6,949 nt of DNA from Myxococcota bacterium (GTDB lineage Bacteria; Myxococcota; Polyangia; GCA-2747355; JAKLHH01). Position 1 is the stretch's first letter, and each line of letters begins with the position of its first letter. The stretch covers positions 1 through 6,949 of the forward strand of contig JAKLHH010000397.1 in NCBI GenBank assembly GCA_022710245.1. The letters are read 5' to 3'. A program made the position numbers and the translations under genes. The notes under the pieces are model-generated. The model ran no database searches, had not been told where the DNA came from, and worked only from the letters and a program-made list of their open reading frames with translations. This document shows positions 5,774-6,949 of the stretch, in pieces.

Positions 5774-5920
5774 AACGCGCGTGGAGCGGGAGCCGTCGTC
5801 AGCGAGCGGGAGCGAGGGTCAGGTGAAGCGCGCGTGGAGCTCCTCGCGGAGCGGGAGCTGTCCTCCACGTCAGCGCGCGGGAGGGGTCAGTTCGGGCGCG
5901 CGCGGAGCTCCTCGCGGAGC
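5621..5920. repeat. Nested repeat block replacing the hydrolase 3' end and reaching into ybiA
   Basis: Two levels of repetition. A 47-bp unit beginning CGTCAGCGAGCGGGGTCAGG is at 5621-5667 and, with one mismatch, at 5751-5797. Related but diverged versions start at 5797 and 5868, the last running into the stop and final codons of ybiA. Between the first two, a 26-bp unit (GAGCGGGAGCC...GGTATC) is tandemly repeated at 5654, 5680, 5706 and 5732 (last copy partial). The copy at 5817-5852 matches the ybiA end at 5885-5920 in 31 of 36 positions. Read on the reverse strand it gives LREELHARFT-stop, against LREELRARPN-stop for ybiA. The block thus looks like amplified, diverged copies of the ybiA terminus. 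Confidence 0.88.
5654..5751. repeat. 26-bp tandem repeat, 3.8 copies
   Basis: Three identical 26-bp units at 5654-5679, 5680-5705 and 5706-5731 and a fourth of 20 bp at 5732-5751. The near-perfect identity points to recent amplification, unlike the diverged flanking units. Since 26 is not a multiple of three, the dienelactone hydrolase frame reads the successive copies in different phases (VEREPSS, SGSRPPRY, GAVLHGI, EREPSS) without meeting a stop. Confidence 0.95.
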
Positions 5921-6384
5921 TCCATCAGCAACGCGCCGAGCCGGTTTCGCCCGCGGCCATCGCCGCCGTCGGCCCAGTAGCGGTCATTGCGCGTGTGCTC
6001 GACGAGGAGCGCGTCGCCGGTCGAGAGCAAGATCGCGCGGAGCTCCTCGTGCTGGGTGAACTTCGCCCGCAGCCCCTCGCGCATCACCTCCTCCTTCACC
6101 GACTCCCAGTCCGGCCTGAGCGGCTTCTTGCGGTCGCGCCCCATGCGCGCGGCGATCATCGCCGAGGGCTGCGCGCGGATGGCGTCCTGCAGCTTCTCGT
6201 CGAGGAACTTCTGCGCCTGAAAGTAGTGCTCGCTCGTCGGCCACACCTTGCCCCCGAGGAGGATCGGGTAGGCCGCGAAGTTGGAGAGCTCGCCGTAGGG
6301 GTCCTGCACCCGGTAGAACCGGATCACCGGCCGCTCGCCGGCCCCTGCGCGCTCGCCAGCCCCGGAGCGCTCCTCACCAGCCAC
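5887..6384 (-). CDS. ybiA: NADAR-domain N-glycosidase, YbiA family
   Basis: 165 aa, close in length and sequence to E. coli YbiA over nearly the whole protein. YbiA-type enzymes hydrolyse the N-glycosidic bond of early riboflavin-pathway intermediates; the NADAR superfamily also includes ADP-ribose-processing members. Visible family motifs: IRFYRVQDPYGELSNFAAYPI (from 21), WPTSEHYFQAQKF (48-60, with the conserved E52), AARMGR (78-83), DWESVKEEVM (92-101), LRAKFTQH (105-112), LVEHTRNDRYWADGG (127-141) and GRNRLG (145-150). Cytoplasmic. Residues 1-19 are a Gly/Glu/Arg-rich extension. GTG 6384 is chosen because GGGGAGGA lies just upstream; GTG 6327 (V20) is a weaker alternative. It overlaps the upstream peptidase gene by 11 bp, so translational coupling is likely. 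Its last codons and stop form the final unit of the repeat block at 5621-5920. Confidence 0.95.
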   Translation of the reverse strand: MAGEERSGAGERAGAGERPVIRFYRVQDPYGELSNFAAYPILLGGKVWPTSEHYFQAQKFLDEKLQDAIRAQPSAMIAARMGRDRKKPLRPDWESVKEEVMREGLRAKFTQHEELRAILLSTGDALLVEHTRNDRYWADGGDGRGRNRLGALLMELREELRARPN

Positions 6385-6949
6385 AGGTCCTCCCCTTGTT
6401 CTCCTTGCTCAGCCACTCGCGCAGCGGGGCGAAGTACTCGAGGATCGCGGTCGCGTCCATCTTCGTCTCGCCGGTGAGCGCCTTGAGCGCCTGCGGCCAG
6501 GTCTTGGCCTTGCCCATCGCCAGCATCGCCGCGATGCGCTGCCCCGCCTCCTTGTTGCCGTAGATGGAGCAGGTGTGGAGCGGGCCCTGGTGCCCGGTCA
6601 TCTTGCAGAGCGCGCGGTGGAACTGGAACTGCAGGATCGCCGCCAGGAAGTAGCGCACGTAGGGGACGCTGGCCGGGACGTGGTACTTCGCGCCCGGGTC
6701 GAAGAACTCCTCGCCGCGGGGCGTGACCGGCGCGACGCCCTGGTAGCGCCTGCGCAGCTCCCACCAGGCCTTGTTGTAGTCGGCGGGCTTCACCTTGCCG
6801 GAGAAGACGTCCCAGCGCCACTTGTCGATCACCACGCCGAAGGGCAGGAACGCGATCTTCTCGAGGGCGCGGGCCATCAGCGGGTTCAAGCTCGCCTTCG
6901 GCTCCTTGGTGAGGAGCCCGAGCTTGACCAGGTAGCCCGGGGTCACCGA
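6374..6949 (-). CDS. M2 family peptidyl-dipeptidase (angiotensin-converting-enzyme-like), C-terminal part
   Basis: The final 191 codons of a gene that enters from the right edge; the frame is open at 6949, so the true start is outside. The product is a zinc peptidyl-dipeptidase, normally about 600-700 aa, secreted or periplasmic, removing C-terminal dipeptides. The HExxH zinc site is beyond the window. Counting from V1 at 6946, the visible part has IAFLPFG-x3-DKWRW (31-45), then AKYHVPASVPYVRYF (86-100), carrying the equivalents of the human testis ACE substrate residues K511, H513, Y520 and Y523 and chloride ligand R522, as K87, H89, Y96, Y99 and R98. The cysteine pair in LCKMTGHQGPLHTC matches a conserved ACE disulfide, supporting export. 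The stop overlaps the start of ybiA, so the two are probably co-transcribed. Confidence 0.95.
   Translation of the reverse strand, partial: SVTPGYLVKLGLLTKEPKASLNPLMARALEKIAFLPFGVVIDKWRWDVFSGKVKPADYNKAWWELRRRYQGVAPVTPRGEEFFDPGAKYHVPASVPYVRYFLAAILQFQFHRALCKMTGHQGPLHTCSIYGNKEAGQRIAAMLAMGKAKTWPQALKALTGETKMDATAILEYFAPLREWLSKENKGRTCGW

Noticed and set aside
5621..5886. Insertion sequence or integron-type element disrupting the hydrolase
   Set aside because: No transposase or integrase, no terminal inverted repeats and no target duplication are visible; only nested direct repeats related to the ybiA end.

Overview
The window is about 7 kb of very GC-rich DNA. Third codon positions are strongly G/C-biased, Shine-Dalgarno-type start sites are present, and the gene set is a large eukaryote-like Ser/Thr protein kinase with a zinc ribbon, a secreted ACE-type dipeptidase and an exported hydrolase. 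This suggests a myxobacterium or a relative (Myxococcota). That placement is inference from gene content and composition; no rRNA or other marker gene is present.

Layout from left to right. Positions 1-207 hold no assignable gene, but contain a long hairpin (58-106) and six copies of a 9-bp repeat (111-164). A membrane-anchored Ser/Thr kinase runs leftwards (208 to about 2463). Divergent from it is a small P-loop kinase of the UPF0200/dephospho-CoA-kinase-like type (2668-3315) that carries what looks like a Sec signal peptide. It converges on a leftward metallo-beta-lactamase-fold hydrolase of the LACTB2 type (3450-4322); the 134-bp gap holds an inverted repeat and a 10-bp-period repeat. A degenerate tandem array (4367-4542) and a gene-free, hairpin-rich stretch (4543-4971) follow. 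Next is a rightward dienelactone hydrolase gene (4972-5773) that is broken at both ends: a one-base frameshift separates its signal peptide from the enzyme, and its last part, including the catalytic histidine, is replaced by repeats (5621-5920). Finally, two overlapping leftward genes form a small operon: an M2 peptidyl-dipeptidase (ACE family; only its C-terminal part is in the window) and ybiA, a NADAR-domain N-glycosidase.

The genes do not form one obvious pathway. The clearest cooperation is the ACE-ybiA pair, which overlap by 11 bp and are probably translationally coupled. The most unusual part is 5621-5920. Repeats there include diverged copies of the last codons and stop of ybiA, and the invasion or expansion of these copies coincides with loss of the 3' end of the facing dienelactone hydrolase gene. 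More broadly, four spacers in this window each carry their own tandem repeat family (periods 9, 10, about 37 and 26 bp). I see no convincing new defence, mobile or RNA-guided system here; the real novelty candidates are this repeat-driven gene erosion and the signal peptide on a P-loop kinase.
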